The notes: a model not told the origin generated them from the sequence alone. Shown: positions 38,632 through 47,887, counted from the first letter of the stretch. The stretch is 64,000 nucleotides of DNA from Pseudoalteromonas sp. Scap06 (GCF_013394165.1 NZ_CP041330.1:2162501-2226500); one strand, 5' to 3'. Made by a program: numbers and translations.

Positions 38632-39392
38632 TGCGCCTTTATAAACAACTTATAATTATTACACTCGTTAGCCTCTTTTTAAGTGCATGTAGCAGTTCAA
38701 ATAGCCGTTACAGCATGCGCCATGATGCAGCGCCTCTTCGAGCACCAACTGAATTAGAAATGCAAGATGCTATTGTCACTAAAGTTATAAAAAGCGCGAG
38801 CACCACACGCCCTTACGAAGTGTTGGGCAAACGTTATACCCCTATGCTCGATGAAGCAGGTTATTCAGAAACGGGCATTGCCTCATGGTATGGCCGAAAA
38901 TTTCATGGTTATCACACCTCTAACGGCGAAATTTACGATATGTTCGCTATGACGGCAGCTCACAAAACCTTGCCCTTACCGAGTTTTGTGCGCGTAACAA
39001 ATACAGCCAATGGCCAATCTGTTATAGTACGGGTTAACGATCGCGGGCCTTTTCATGACGATAGAATCATTGATCTTTCTTATGCTGCAGCCTATAAACT
39101 TGGCTACCATAAATACGGTACAGCAAAGGTTAAGCTTGAAGCGATTACCCTTGCAGATACCCATGCACGAAAAACCTATGTTCAAGTAGCTGCAGGTAGT
39201 ACGTTAGCCAACATAGAAGCATTGGCACACACACTACGAGAGCAATATAAATTACCAACAAATATCGTCGAAAAAGACGGTATTTATAGATTGCACTTAG
39301 GGCCGATAAAAGATGCCCAACACGCGCAACAAGTACTAGAAACATTAAAACAAAATCAATTTCAAAACGCGTTCTTGCTTTACACTCAGTAA
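38631..39392 (+). CDS. rlpA: Septal-ring lytic transglycosylase lipoprotein RlpA
   Basis: A 253-residue lipoprotein with signal ending in LSACSS (lipobox Cys20). A double-psi beta-barrel domain follows (ASWYGRKFHGYHTSNGEIYDM, VRVNDRGPFHDDRIIDLSYAAA in part). A C-terminal SPOR domain binds denuded glycan (about residues 180-253). In Pseudomonas RlpA cleaves naked glycan; the E. coli protein appears inactive. The catalytic His/Asp region (NDRGPFHDDRIIDLS) is intact here, so activity is plausible. Confidence 0.94.
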   Translation: MRLYKQLIIITLVSLFLSACSSSNSRYSMRHDAAPLRAPTELEMQDAIVTKVIKSASTTRPYEVLGKRYTPMLDEAGYSETGIASWYGRKFHGYHTSNGEIYDMFAMTAAHKTLPLPSFVRVTNTANGQSVIVRVNDRGPFHDDRIIDLSYAAAYKLGYHKYGTAKVKLEAITLADTHARKTYVQVAAGSTLANIEALAHTLREQYKLPTNIVEKDGIYRLHLGPIKDAQHAQQVLETLKQNQFQNAFLLYTQ

Positions 39393-39437
39393 GCCCTTTA
39401 GAATAGGGAGAATGCATATTTTTAACTTTAACCATTA

Positions 39438-40607
39438 ATGAGTATGATGAAATCTATTAAACATAAAATTCTTACTGGTGTTTGCGGCTTAGTCTGTTCT
39501 GCCGCCGTCTTTTCAGCCACCGCACAAATTATTCCAGCCCCTCCTCAAGTTAATGCTAAAGGTTACTTTTTGGTGGACTTCACCACAGGTAAAGTGATTG
39601 CAGAAGGTGAAGCTGATACAAAACTTGCTCCTGCTAGCTTAACTAAAATGATGACTAGTTATGTAATTGGTACAGAAATAAATGCGGGTAATATCGCACC
39701 CACCGATATGGTAACTATCAGTGAAAAAGCGTGGGCAAAAAACTTTCCTGAATCATCTAAAATGTTCATTGAAGTGGGTAAGCAAGTAAGTGTAGATGAA
39801 CTTAATCACGGTATTATTGTGCAATCAGGTAATGATGCCTGTGTTGCCATGGCTGAGCATATTGCAGGCAGCGAAAGTGCCTTTGCAGATTTAATGAATG
39901 CCCATGCTGAAAAGATAGGCATGACAAATACTCACTTTATTAATAGTCACGGTCTTGATACAGACGAGCACTACACAACGCCACGCGATATGGCCACACT
40001 TGGTGCAGCCTTAATCAGAGACGTGCCGGACGAATATGCACTATATAAAGAAAAGTCATTTACATACAATGGTATAAAGCAATATAACCGTAACTCGTTG
40101 TTATGGGATGAAAGCTTAGATGTAGATGGTATTAAAACAGGCCATACATCTGATGCGGGTTACAGCTTAGTAACCTCGGCAACGAAAAACGACATGCGTT
40201 TAATTGCGGTAGTTATGGGTACTTCAAGTGAGCGTGCGCGTAAAGTTGAAAGTAAAAAACTGCTTAACTACGGTTTCCGCTTTTTTGAAACAATTACGCC
40301 TTACAAAGCTGGCGATAGTTTTGCAGAGCAACGCATCTGGATGGGTAACAAAGAGAATGTCTCTTTAGGTATTTTAGAAGACACCCCTATTACAATCCCT
40401 CGTGGCCAACATAAAAACCTGAAAGCAAACTTTGAGCTTGACGATACGCTTGAAGCACCTTTAGCTAAAGGCACTAAAGTAGGCACGCTGTTTTTACAAC
40501 TTGAAGGCGAAGATATTGCACAATATCCGCTAGTTACGCTTGAAGAAATACAAGAAGGTAGCTTCTTCAGCAAAATATATGACTACTTACGCTTACAAAT
40601 AATGTAA
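39438..40607 (+). CDS. dacA: D-alanyl-D-alanine carboxypeptidase (PBP5/6 type)
   Basis: It trims the terminal D-Ala from peptidoglycan pentapeptides. The 389-residue protein has a signal peptide (to about residue 30), SxxK at S67-K70 (ASLTK), SGN at 130-132 and KTG at 233-235. A C-terminal beta domain follows, then an amphipathic membrane-binding helix (FFSKIYDYLRLQIM). This is the PBP5 architecture. It closes the mrdAB-rlpA-dacA group and is followed by a strong terminator. Confidence 0.95.
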   Translation: MSMMKSIKHKILTGVCGLVCSAAVFSATAQIIPAPPQVNAKGYFLVDFTTGKVIAEGEADTKLAPASLTKMMTSYVIGTEINAGNIAPTDMVTISEKAWAKNFPESSKMFIEVGKQVSVDELNHGIIVQSGNDACVAMAEHIAGSESAFADLMNAHAEKIGMTNTHFINSHGLDTDEHYTTPRDMATLGAALIRDVPDEYALYKEKSFTYNGIKQYNRNSLLWDESLDVDGIKTGHTSDAGYSLVTSATKNDMRLIAVVMGTSSERARKVESKKLLNYGFRFFETITPYKAGDSFAEQRIWMGNKENVSLGILEDTPITIPRGQHKNLKANFELDDTLEAPLAKGTKVGTLFLQLEGEDIAQYPLVTLEEIQEGSFFSKIYDYLRLQIM

Positions 40608-40626
40608 GCACGAGTAAAGTAATATG

Positions 40627-40655
40627 AACGCCTCTTCTGTGAGGCGTTTTTTTTT
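40627..40655 (+). terminator. Intrinsic terminator after dacA
   Basis: AACGCCTC (40627-40634) pairs with GAGGCGTT (40641-40648) around a 6-nt loop, followed by a long T run. Confidence 0.95.
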
Positions 40656-40665
40656 GCTTGAAAAG

Positions 40666-40674
40666 TGCTAGAAT
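40666..40674 (+). promoter_or_regulatory. Candidate extended -10 promoter for ybeD-lipB-lipA
   Basis: TGC directly before TAGAAT (40669-40674) forms an extended -10; no convincing -35 lies 17 nt upstream, where the dacA terminator T tract sits. This would give a leader of about 135 nt for ybeD. Confidence 0.45.
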
Positions 40675-40768
40675 GCGCCCCATATATACCAATCGTATTG
40701 AATGACTATCGTTGGCTTAGGTCAAAAGTAACATCATTTCAAGATTGTCATTAGCCTGTCAGTTTTAA

Positions 40769-40788
40769 GCTTAACGTATAAGTTAAGC
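40769..40788 (+). other. Hairpin in the ybeD leader
   Basis: GCTTAAC (40769-40775) pairs with GTTAAGC (40782-40788) around a 6-nt loop, ending about 14 nt before the ybeD ribosome binding site GAGGAG. It could influence translation of ybeD; no known riboswitch class is recognised. Confidence 0.4.
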
Positions 40789-40816
40789 CAACACTTTTGT
40801 TTGAGGAGTTCCCGTC

Positions 40817-41095
40817 GTGGTTGAACCTGTTAAAAACACTAAATTTGATGAGTACCTAGAGTACCCTTGCCCGTTTACATTTAAAATTATGGGTTTAGCA
40901 AACGTAAACTTAACTGATCAAATTTTAGAAAAGTTACAACCTATCGCTCCGGGTGATTATGCGCCAAAAGTAAAACCGAGCAGTAAAGGTAACTATGAGT
41001 CAGTCACTTTAGTGGCCACAGTAACAAGCGGCAAACACATTGAAGAAATTTACAACGTGATCAGCAATATCGATGACGTGCGCCATATGCTTTAA
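40817..41095 (+). CDS. ybeD: YbeD/DUF493 family protein
   Basis: A 92-residue protein of the DUF493 (YbeD) family with an ACT-like fold, including [19 protein letters not shown] and [14 protein letters not shown]. The start is GTG at 40817 with GAGGAG upstream. No biochemical function is established. Its place before lipB is conserved in gammaproteobacteria and suggests a link with lipoate metabolism, which is inference. Confidence 0.92.
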   Translation: MVEPVKNTKFDEYLEYPCPFTFKIMGLANVNLTDQILEKLQPIAPGDYAPKVKPSSKGNYESVTLVATVTSGKHIEEIYNVISNIDDVRHML

Positions 41096-41114
41096 GCTAT
41101 AGTTGAGATTTGTT

Positions 41115-41768
41115 GTGAGCGAAAACACCCTAATCGTACGCCAACTGGGTCGTCAGCGTTACATGCCGATTTGGCAAAAAATGCAAGACTTTACCGACAC
41201 CCGTGATGAAAATACGCCAGATGAAATTTGGTTAGTAGAGCATGAAAGTGTATTTACCCAAGGCCAAGCCGGTAAAGATGAGCACTTACTCGCCCCAGGT
41301 GACATTGAAGTGATTAAAGTTGACCGCGGTGGACAGGTGACTTACCACGGCCCTGGTCAGCAAATGATGTATGTATTATTTAATTTACGACGTTTAAAAA
41401 TTGGGGTGCGAGAGCTAGTTACTTGGCTTGAAGAGTGCATCATTGAGTCCCTTTCAGAGTTCGCCATAGATGCATACGCGAAAGCGGATGCCCCTGGTGT
41501 TTACGTTAACGACAGTAAAATTGCATCTTTAGGTTTACGAGTTCGTCGTGGCTGCTCATTTCATGGCTTGGCATTAAATGTTAATATGGATCTAAGTCCA
41601 TTTTTACGCATTAACCCATGTGGTTATGCGGGCATGAATATGGTGCAAACTAAAGAACTAAATGGCCCTCAAAACCTTGAAGCTGCAGGTGAAGGGCTGG
41701 TAAAACACATGATCAAGAAGCTTAATGCAACACAGGTTAAGCATACTGAAGGGTTTGAAAACGAATGA
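41115..41768 (+). CDS. lipB: Octanoyl-[acyl-carrier-protein]:protein octanoyltransferase LipB
   Basis: LipB moves octanoate from ACP to lipoyl domains. I prefer GTG 41115 ([12 protein letters not shown]), which matches E. coli spacing to VRQLG; a TTG at 41103 is possible. The family motif [13 protein letters not shown] is present. The catalytic Cys is in [10 protein letters not shown] and the Lys in [19 protein letters not shown]. Its end overlaps lipA by 4 bases. Confidence 0.96.
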   Translation: MSENTLIVRQLGRQRYMPIWQKMQDFTDTRDENTPDEIWLVEHESVFTQGQAGKDEHLLAPGDIEVIKVDRGGQVTYHGPGQQMMYVLFNLRRLKIGVRELVTWLEECIIESLSEFAIDAYAKADAPGVYVNDSKIASLGLRVRRGCSFHGLALNVNMDLSPFLRINPCGYAGMNMVQTKELNGPQNLEAAGEGLVKHMIKKLNATQVKHTEGFENE

Positions 41769-42730
41769 ATAAACCAGTCAAAATGGAACCAGGTGTAAAA
41801 CTACGCGACGCAGAAAAAATGGCGTTGATCCCCGTTAAAGTTTTACCAACAGAAAAAACCGAAATGCTCCGTAAGCCAGAGTGGCTTAAAATTCGCTTAC
41901 CCAAGTCAACCGAGCGAATTGACGGCATAAAACAAGCAATGCGTAAGCATGGCCTTCACTCTGTATGTGAAGAAGCTTCGTGTCCTAACTTATCAGAGTG
42001 TTTTAACCACGGTACAGCGACCTTTATGATTTTAGGGGCTATTTGTACACGTCGTTGTCCATTTTGTGACGTTGCACATGGTCGCCCATTAAAACCTGAT
42101 GCCGCTGAGCCTGAAAAGCTGGCACTGACCATTAAAGACATGAAGTTAAGCTATGTGGTTATTACTTCTGTAGACCGTGATGATTTACGTGACGGTGGTG
42201 CTCAGCACTTTGCTGATTGTATCCGCGAAATTCGTAAGCATAATCCAGAAATTACCATTGAGATTTTAGTGCCCGATTTTCGTGGCCGTATGGACAGAGC
42301 GTTAGAAATTTTAATTGAAACGCCGCCAGATGTATTTAATCACAACCTAGAAACGGCGCCACGTTTATACAAACTTGCGCGCCCAGGTGCTGACTATAAA
42401 TGGTCTCTTGAATTATTACGTCGCTTTAAAGAAGCCCATCCTGAGGTTAAAACAAAATCAGGCTTAATGGTTGGCCTTGGTGAAGAAATTAGCGAAATCG
42501 AGGAAGTACTTCGCGATTTACGTGCTCATAACGTTGATATGCTTACTGTAGGGCAATACCTACAACCGTCTAAGCATCACTTACCCGTTAAGCGTTACGT
42601 GCCACCAGCTGAATTTGACGCATTAAAAGAATATGCTGATGAGATTGGCTTTACACACGCCGCTTCAGGCCCGTTTGTACGTTCAAGCTATCATGCAGAT
42701 CAACAAGCAGCGGGTAAAGAAGTAAAGTAA
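41765..42730 (+). CDS. lipA: Lipoyl synthase
   Basis: LipA inserts two sulfur atoms into octanoyl chains by radical-SAM chemistry. The auxiliary cluster ligands are C68, C73 and C79 ([12 protein letters not shown]). The radical-SAM ligands are C94, C98 and C101 (CTRRCPFC). The C-terminal RSSY ([10 protein letters not shown]) supplies the Ser ligand. At 321 residues it is standard. It ends the ybeD-lipB-lipA run; a terminator follows. Confidence 0.98.
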   Translation: MNKPVKMEPGVKLRDAEKMALIPVKVLPTEKTEMLRKPEWLKIRLPKSTERIDGIKQAMRKHGLHSVCEEASCPNLSECFNHGTATFMILGAICTRRCPFCDVAHGRPLKPDAAEPEKLALTIKDMKLSYVVITSVDRDDLRDGGAQHFADCIREIRKHNPEITIEILVPDFRGRMDRALEILIETPPDVFNHNLETAPRLYKLARPGADYKWSLELLRRFKEAHPEVKTKSGLMVGLGEEISEIEEVLRDLRAHNVDMLTVGQYLQPSKHHLPVKRYVPPAEFDALKEYADEIGFTHAASGPFVRSSYHADQQAAGKEVK

Positions 42731-42745
42731 TCTCTCGCAATGTAT

Positions 42746-42771
42746 AAAAAACCGCCATTAGGCGGTTTTTT
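42746..42771 (+). terminator. Intrinsic terminator after lipA
   Basis: CCGCC/GGCGG (42752-42756 with 42761-42765) with an ATTA-type loop, A-rich 5' flank pairing with the T tract, then TGTTTTTT. Confidence 0.95.
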
Positions 42772-42868
42772 GTTTTTTAATAGTTATTTTTACTGTTTAT
42801 AAAATAACGTTAGGTTAAAGCAAGGTTACTTGAGATAATTATGCTTGAACCCATTATTTAGGTTATAT

Positions 42869-43108
42869 ATGAAATTATTAGTTCGTAACTTATCACGTGC
42901 CACTACTGAGCATGAACTTCGTACGTTATTTACGGCTCACGGTAAAGTGACCACCTGTAACTTGGTACTCGATAAAGAAACAGGCCAATCTAAAGGCTTT
43001 GCCTTTGTAGAAATGCCTAATGACATTGAAGTTAAAGGCGCAATTAAAGCGCTTAATCAAACCACAGTAGACAAAAGCAAAATCCGTGTAAAACTAGCGG
43101 ATGCTTAA
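42869..43108 (+). CDS. Small RRM-type RNA-binding protein
   Basis: The ATG at 42869 gives a 79-residue protein that is essentially one RNA-recognition motif. RNP2 is LLVRNL (residues 3-8) and RNP1 is KGFAFVEM (about 45-52). TAGG lies 6 nt upstream; a longer TTG reading from 42845 is unlikely. Such single-RRM proteins occur in many marine gammaproteobacteria and cyanobacteria and probably bind RNA in cold or stress responses, which is inference. It is monocistronic and faces the kinase gene across a long hairpin. Confidence 0.9.
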   Translation: MKLLVRNLSRATTEHELRTLFTAHGKVTTCNLVLDKETGQSKGFAFVEMPNDIEVKGAIKALNQTTVDKSKIRVKLADA

Positions 43109-43165
43109 TAAGTAAAAAATTGAGATGTTGGAAGTTAACACATACTTTCAATGTTTAACCTCAAT

Positions 43166-43209
43166 TTATATTGCTCAAAGTTTTAGTTATAACGCTTTGA
43201 GCAATATAA
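43166..43209. terminator. 15-bp hairpin between convergent genes
   Basis: A perfect 15-bp stem (43166-43180 with 43195-43209) has a 14-nt loop; the inner arms are GCTCAAAG and CTTTGAGC. It separates the convergent RRM and kinase genes and probably protects or terminates both transcripts, though neither strand has a good T tract. Confidence 0.5.
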
Positions 43210-43219
43210 TTAATTGGGT

Positions 43220-44293
43220 TTATACCTGAGTCAAAATCTCCTTTAAGACCTGCTGCTTACTTACTATATCCTTGTATAAGGCAAATTGGTTTTTTGCGCG
43301 ATCTAAGTTGTGTCTCTTATGCTTAACGCTAAAGTAATTATCACCATCTATATAATCAGTTAAAAAGCGTAAGCCAATCATAAAGGGCATTACTTTAGCA
43401 CCTAACCAAAAGCTTTGTTTCTCGGCGGGTGTTAATACCCCCTTTAGTGGCTCAACATAGCCTTTAACAATCGCTGCAAAAATATCTTCACGAACACCTA
43501 CCTTTTCAAGCGCCGTTGAATCTTCTTGCTCTGCAGAGCAAAATGTTCTGACCATATCACCAAAATCGTTAAGCCAATAACCAGGCATACAGGTATCTAA
43601 ATCTATCACCGCTTTTGCATTATTAGAGTCTAAGCAAAATAGCATGTTGTTTATTTTAGTATCGTTATGGCACACACGAATAGGCACTTTTCCCTCAAGG
43701 GCATTAAGCTCATCGATAAGTGAAAGCTGCGACAGGCAAAAATCAACCTCTTCCTGACAATGAGCCAAACGTTTATGAGGATCGGTGCTAACAACTTGCT
43801 TGAATACTTCTGCACGCATGGCCAAGTTATGAAAATTAGGAATAACCGCATGTAAATTGTTCGCGTCAAAGTCTTGTAGCGCTTGCGCAAATTGGCCAAA
43901 TGCATTGGCCGCTGTTTGTGCCTGGCTAGCAGTATTAACCACATCTTCACTATAACTGCCACCAATAAACTCAAGTGCTCGCCAAGTATCATCATCATTA
44001 TTAACTAAATAGTCATTCTGAGTCGTCGCTACATGGCGTACTATTGCTAGATTGAATTCACCTGCTTGTTGTTTTTTACTTAAGTGTTGCTCTATTAATC
44101 GCGCATTATCAACAAGTAACTGTGGTTTTGGAAACACCACCGTATTGAGCTTTTGTACAACCAGTGACCGCTTCGAAGTACTTAATAACATAGTAGTATT
44201 TATATGCCCACTGCCTATGGGTTTTATGCTCGCATGCTTCTCGTCAAGGCCAAAACTCTCAGATAAATAAACTTCTATAGGAACTGTATTCAT
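43220..44293 (-). CDS. NahK-like N-acetylhexosamine 1-kinase (APH fold)
   Basis: A 357-residue aminoglycoside-phosphotransferase-fold kinase. The catalytic loop is VCHNDTKINN (HND at 209-211) and the metal-binding motif is VIDLDTCMPG (231-240). Segments GSGHINTTML, FDANNLHAVI and GLRFLTDYIDGDNYF resemble Bifidobacterium NahK, which phosphorylates GlcNAc or GalNAc at C1, as I remember it. It directly follows a nucleotidyltransferase gene on the same strand, so the pair could turn a free HexNAc into a nucleotide sugar. Substrate identity is inferred. Confidence 0.8.
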   Translation of the reverse strand: MNTVPIEVYLSESFGLDEKHASIKPIGSGHINTTMLLSTSKRSLVVQKLNTVVFPKPQLLVDNARLIEQHLSKKQQAGEFNLAIVRHVATTQNDYLVNNDDDTWRALEFIGGSYSEDVVNTASQAQTAANAFGQFAQALQDFDANNLHAVIPNFHNLAMRAEVFKQVVSTDPHKRLAHCQEEVDFCLSQLSLIDELNALEGKVPIRVCHNDTKINNMLFCLDSNNAKAVIDLDTCMPGYWLNDFGDMVRTFCSAEQEDSTALEKVGVREDIFAAIVKGYVEPLKGVLTPAEKQSFWLGAKVMPFMIGLRFLTDYIDGDNYFSVKHKRHNLDRAKNQFALYKDIVSKQQVLKEILTQV

Positions 44294-44337
44294 TTTCTAC
44301 TTCACTCTTTTCGCCCAAGGCGACAATAATTTAATAG

Positions 44338-45213
44338 CTACGCTTGACGTAATGCGCACAAAGTAGCCGCAATGGTTGTCAGTTCTGATTTATAGGTAAC
44401 ACCAAACCAAGGCTCTTTTGCAGTGTATACAAATACAGGCTGTGCTTTTACATTAATAGCTTTCTGGATTTGATCAGGTAAGAAGTACTCTTGCTGAGTA
44501 TTCACGTTATATTGCTGTAAAAACGTTTCAAAGCCTTGTTGCAAATAGTCAAAAAAGCAGGGGGTGATCCCCCAAAAACTCATCGAGCCTAGGGAGTTTG
44601 GGCTAATTTTATCACGTAAACCCTGTGGGTTATCGCCAAAAATATGCTCAGACTGTTGTTGAATATTCAAATACTCGGTTACGGCAACAAGCTTTCCATC
44701 CGCAATTTTACATACCCCACGATTAACACCACCGTGCTCAGAAAGAGTATCAATAATCGGATACCCTACCATTGCCCATTCAGCGCTTCTTTTAAAGTGC
44801 TCACTCAGTAATACAAACGAAGATTTGCCATAATAGTCATCGGCAGTGATCACAATAGCGGGGTTATTAATGTGGGCTTTGGCACACAACAGAGCATGAC
44901 CTGTGCCCCAAGGCTTTACTCGCTGGCAAAGTGTTGCTTTAAATTGTTCGGGCACCTTTTCAATGTGTTGCTCCACCAGCACCACATCAATATCACTAGG
45001 TAATCGGGGCAAAATAGTACGCTCTATTTCACTGCGTACCGCTTGGTTTATGATCAGCACCACCTGCGTCACGCCTGCAGCATGCGCATCAATAATACTC
45101 AGCTCCATAATAGTGCAATTTAGCCCTGGAATTTCTGCAATTTGTTTATTGCCACCAAAGCGACTACCTAAGCCACCTGCAAGCACAATTAAACTCAGTT
45201 TATATTTTTTCAT
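44338..45213 (-). CDS. Sugar-1-phosphate nucleotidyltransferase-like protein
   Basis: A 291-residue protein of the NTP_transferase fold. The N-terminal nucleotide loop is LAGGLGSRFGGNKQ (11-24), a variant of GxGxRxxxxxxxxPK. The metal-binding region is IVITADDYYGKSSF near residues 119-132. GYPIIDTLSEHGGVNRGVC and a C-terminal QEYFLPDQIQKAI segment are also visible. It likely couples a sugar 1-phosphate to UTP or another NTP. It is transcribed before the NahK-like kinase with 44 bases between them, suggesting consecutive steps. Confidence 0.8.
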   Translation of the reverse strand: MKKYKLSLIVLAGGLGSRFGGNKQIAEIPGLNCTIMELSIIDAHAAGVTQVVLIINQAVRSEIERTILPRLPSDIDVVLVEQHIEKVPEQFKATLCQRVKPWGTGHALLCAKAHINNPAIVITADDYYGKSSFVLLSEHFKRSAEWAMVGYPIIDTLSEHGGVNRGVCKIADGKLVAVTEYLNIQQQSEHIFGDNPQGLRDKISPNSLGSMSFWGITPCFFDYLQQGFETFLQQYNVNTQQEYFLPDQIQKAINVKAQPVFVYTAKEPWFGVTYKSELTTIAATLCALRQA

Positions 45214-45228
45214 TTAGAGTCTGCGCAT

Positions 45229-45678
45229 TTAAGAGGGTAATTTATCAAGCCAAGTTTGTAACCACGGCTCGGTGACAGGCCAAGGCTCAAAGTCTTCACA
45301 GGCATCAATTTCTAGTCGGTTACCCACAGGTTTAGCTTGTAAGTCACGTAATAGTTCATCAAAGCTACGCCCTGCTGCGCAAAACGTATCACCGTAGCTT
45401 CTGTCACCCATGGCTACAATGCCAAATGGTTTATTGGTTAACATTGGAAACGTACTGTTAAGCTGATTATAAAGCTCTGCCAAGTTAGCGGGTATATCGC
45501 CTTGTCCTGTTGTTGAAGTAACTATTAAAATATGCGTCGCATTTTTTAGATCTTCTAAACTTGGCTCTGCAAATACGCTTACCTGATGGCCAGTTTGCTC
45601 TATAGTATCGCTTATTTGCTCACTTAAACGTTCAGCACCACCATACACGCTGCCTACAAAAATACTAATATGTGCCAT
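45229..45678 (-). CDS. yqcA: Flavodoxin YqcA/MioC type
   Basis: A 149-residue flavodoxin. FMN phosphate-loop residues are in FVGSVYGGAERLSEQ (residues 7-21), and FMN ring-binding segments are STTGQGDIPANLA and GDRSYGDTFCAAGR. Its start touches the truC stop, the same yqcC-truC-yqcA order as E. coli. The electron partner is unknown, though a link to RNA modification has been suggested by gene order. Confidence 0.93.
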   Translation of the reverse strand: MAHISIFVGSVYGGAERLSEQISDTIEQTGHQVSVFAEPSLEDLKNATHILIVTSTTGQGDIPANLAELYNQLNSTFPMLTNKPFGIVAMGDRSYGDTFCAAGRSFDELLRDLQAKPVGNRLEIDACEDFEPWPVTEPWLQTWLDKLPS

Positions 45679-46442
45679 TAATAATCCTTTTCTTCACTTG
45701 GCCACCCTAACTGTTTGCAAATACTCAACATTGCATCACCTAGTAGCGCTTTAATTATTATCGATTCATTACTGTAAGGATGTACAAAACGCAGTTCTGT
45801 AGCAAATAACATTAATCGTCTAAGGGAGAAATGCTCTCTAAAAAACTGATTATGCTGGTTATCACCATGGTTAACGTCGCCAATTATCGGTAACGACAAA
45901 TGTTTTAAATGGCGACGAATTTGATGTTTACGCCCTGTTTTAGGAAAACACTCTACCAAAGAATACCTAACCGTTGGGTATTTTCCTATGGGAATAGGCA
46001 ACGCAGCTTGGTGCAAACAGTTAAACTGAGTTTGTGCTTCTTGAGCATCTTTATTCTGATCGGCAAATTTATCAGCGATTTTGTCTAGTTCTTCTTTTAA
46101 CGGTTTATCTAAAAAAACAGATTCAGGCGCAAATCCGCGTACCAAAGCTAAATAACGCTTTGAGATCGTGCCCTCAATAAACAACTGATTCATATCACGC
46201 GCGGCTTCTGAGCTTAGAGCAAACAGCAACACACCCGATGTCGGCCTATCAAGACGGTGCACAGGAAACACATGCTGACCGAGTTGATCGCGTAGCATTT
46301 GCATTGCAAATTGAGTTTCATGCTTATCTAAAAAGGAGCGATGAACAAGTAAGCCTGATGGTTTATCAATCGCTACATAGTTCTCATCTTGATAGAGAAT
46401 GTTCAGTTCGCCGTATTCAACTGGCGCTGGACGTTCAGTCAT
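45678..46442 (-). CDS. truC: tRNA pseudouridine(65) synthase TruC
   Basis: TruC isomerises U65 in some tRNAs. I start at ATG 46440-46442 (MTERPAPVEYGELNILYQDENY), with GGAG 6 nt upstream; a TTG at 46454 is less likely. The RsuA/RluA-family catalytic Asp is in VHRLDRPTSGVLLFALS. The GRKHQIRRHLKHLSLPIIGD segment (seen as TGRKHQIRRHL) is typical. It is about 254 residues and overlaps yqcC by 8 bases. Confidence 0.93.
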   Translation of the reverse strand: MTERPAPVEYGELNILYQDENYVAIDKPSGLLVHRSFLDKHETQFAMQMLRDQLGQHVFPVHRLDRPTSGVLLFALSSEAARDMNQLFIEGTISKRYLALVRGFAPESVFLDKPLKEELDKIADKFADQNKDAQEAQTQFNCLHQAALPIPIGKYPTVRYSLVECFPKTGRKHQIRRHLKHLSLPIIGDVNHGDNQHNQFFREHFSLRRLMLFATELRFVHPYSNESIIIKALLGDAMLSICKQLGWPSEEKDY

Positions 46443-46755
46443 CTGGCTCTCCAAGCAATGAATCTAATTGCGTCAGCAAAGAAATAATCTCTTCGCTTCC
46501 GGACTTATCAATGAGTGTCATTTGCGCCATAGGAGCAATCGCAAAATTACGCGGTAACGGTTGTTTCATTGTAATAATCTGTTGAATTTTTTCTATAAAT
46601 ACAAACTGTAACCACTGTTCAAATGCAAGCGTATCATGGCAAAAAGGGACGCTTGAATGCAACAATGCAGAGTCAATCGGCTCATTCTGCCAAAGCTGAT
46701 ACTTTTTAAGTAGCGCAGTTAATTGTGTTAAATAGAGTTGGGTTTGCTCAGTCAT
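46435..46755 (-). CDS. yqcC: YqcC family (DUF446) protein
   Basis: A roughly 106-residue protein starting at ATG 46753-46755, with AAAGGGTG upstream. It has the DUF446 pattern: an amphipathic helix start, LWQNEPIDSALLHSSVPFCHDTLAFEQWLQFVFI (given by its parts LWQNEPIDSAL and TLAFEQWLQFVFI), then LPRNFAIAPMAQ. No function is known. It is the first gene of yqcC-truC-yqcA, divergent from the DUF3549 gene. Confidence 0.9.
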   Translation of the reverse strand: MTEQTQLYLTQLTALLKKYQLWQNEPIDSALLHSSVPFCHDTLAFEQWLQFVFIEKIQQIITMKQPLPRNFAIAPMAQMTLIDKSGSEEIISLLTQLDSLLGEPDD

Positions 46756-46858
46756 AATCACCCTTTACTTTGTATATTGCACAATTATACCCTGTTCCCT
46801 CAACAGTCGCTATGGCGTATAATTAGCGTAATTTTGTAGTAAAAACAGTTGGAAATTC

Positions 46859-47887
46859 ATGAGTGAACATATAGCCACATTAGGCCAGCTTTTAGACGGT
46901 GCAGGAACTCAATGGCGTGCTTTTGATATTGGCAGGCATATTACCAAGCTTGATAAACAACAATTTTTAGCTGTTGAACAAGCACAAGTTCCTTACCCTT
47001 ACCCATTAGCAGGCCATGCATGGCTAGCGATTCAATTTTGGGACAGTAAAGCTAGCAAAGAACCCTATGTGTGGTTTTTAAAATTCCCACTTGATGAACA
47101 AAGTAAACTCGTTAGTGCCAGCCGCGACCACTTTGCAGACATGGTAATTCAAGCACTAGGAACAGAAATTACCGGCGAACAAGCCGATGGCAAACTCGAT
47201 AATAACCCTTACGTATTTACTCCTAATGCTAATAAATTAGCGGCGTTTAATGCACAAGTTAAAGTGTTATTAAAACAACCAGCCTCACAGTATTATGAGC
47301 ATGCCCAGCTTTATTTTAGTGGCCAGATTGGTTTTGATAATTGGCAAAGTGTGGCGCTACAAGGCATTGCTGATTTTGCTTATCGCCTCAACAGTGCTGA
47401 TAACTTAAAACACTTACACGCTGCGTGGCCTAATTTACCTGTTGAAGTATTACAACCATTAAGCGCAATGCTTGAACACATCGAAATACCACCCACGTTA
47501 AGTGAGTTATTGTTAAGTTATGGACAAACCGCCCTTAAGAATAATGATGTGGTTACGGCTTCTGCCGCGCTTCGCGCCATATCATCAGGGCAAGCAACAG
47601 GGCTTAGCGCACAACTGGTTGACTGCGCTTTAGAATCTACGCTTGGGCAAGACTCAGACATTTTATTAACTATTGCAGGTCGCTGCTTTAAACAATTAGA
47701 AGAGCCACAGCGTTTGCATGTATTTATGGATAACTGTGCGCACCATGAGAAAATAGCTGAGTTATTTCCCAGCATTTTTGCAGATTTAGTTGCAATTCCA
47801 ACTATTCGCCCACATTTATTAGCATTACTACGTAAAGAAAACAGAAGCGAGACGTTAGCTCGCGCAATTGGAAGGTTATTCTCTTAA
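46859..47887 (+). CDS. DUF3549 family protein
   Basis: A 342-residue soluble protein. The N-terminal half has an FDIGRHITKLDKQQFLAVE segment and WLAIQFWD, and the C-terminal half is a helical repeat-like region. I recognise it as DUF3549, a family found in marine gammaproteobacteria near syd and truC. No function is established. The DUF3301 gene follows with no gap, so the two are likely partners. Confidence 0.82.
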   Translation: MSEHIATLGQLLDGAGTQWRAFDIGRHITKLDKQQFLAVEQAQVPYPYPLAGHAWLAIQFWDSKASKEPYVWFLKFPLDEQSKLVSASRDHFADMVIQALGTEITGEQADGKLDNNPYVFTPNANKLAAFNAQVKVLLKQPASQYYEHAQLYFSGQIGFDNWQSVALQGIADFAYRLNSADNLKHLHAAWPNLPVEVLQPLSAMLEHIEIPPTLSELLLSYGQTALKNNDVVTASAALRAISSGQATGLSAQLVDCALESTLGQDSDILLTIAGRCFKQLEEPQRLHVFMDNCAHHEKIAELFPSIFADLVAIPTIRPHLLALLRKENRSETLARAIGRLFS

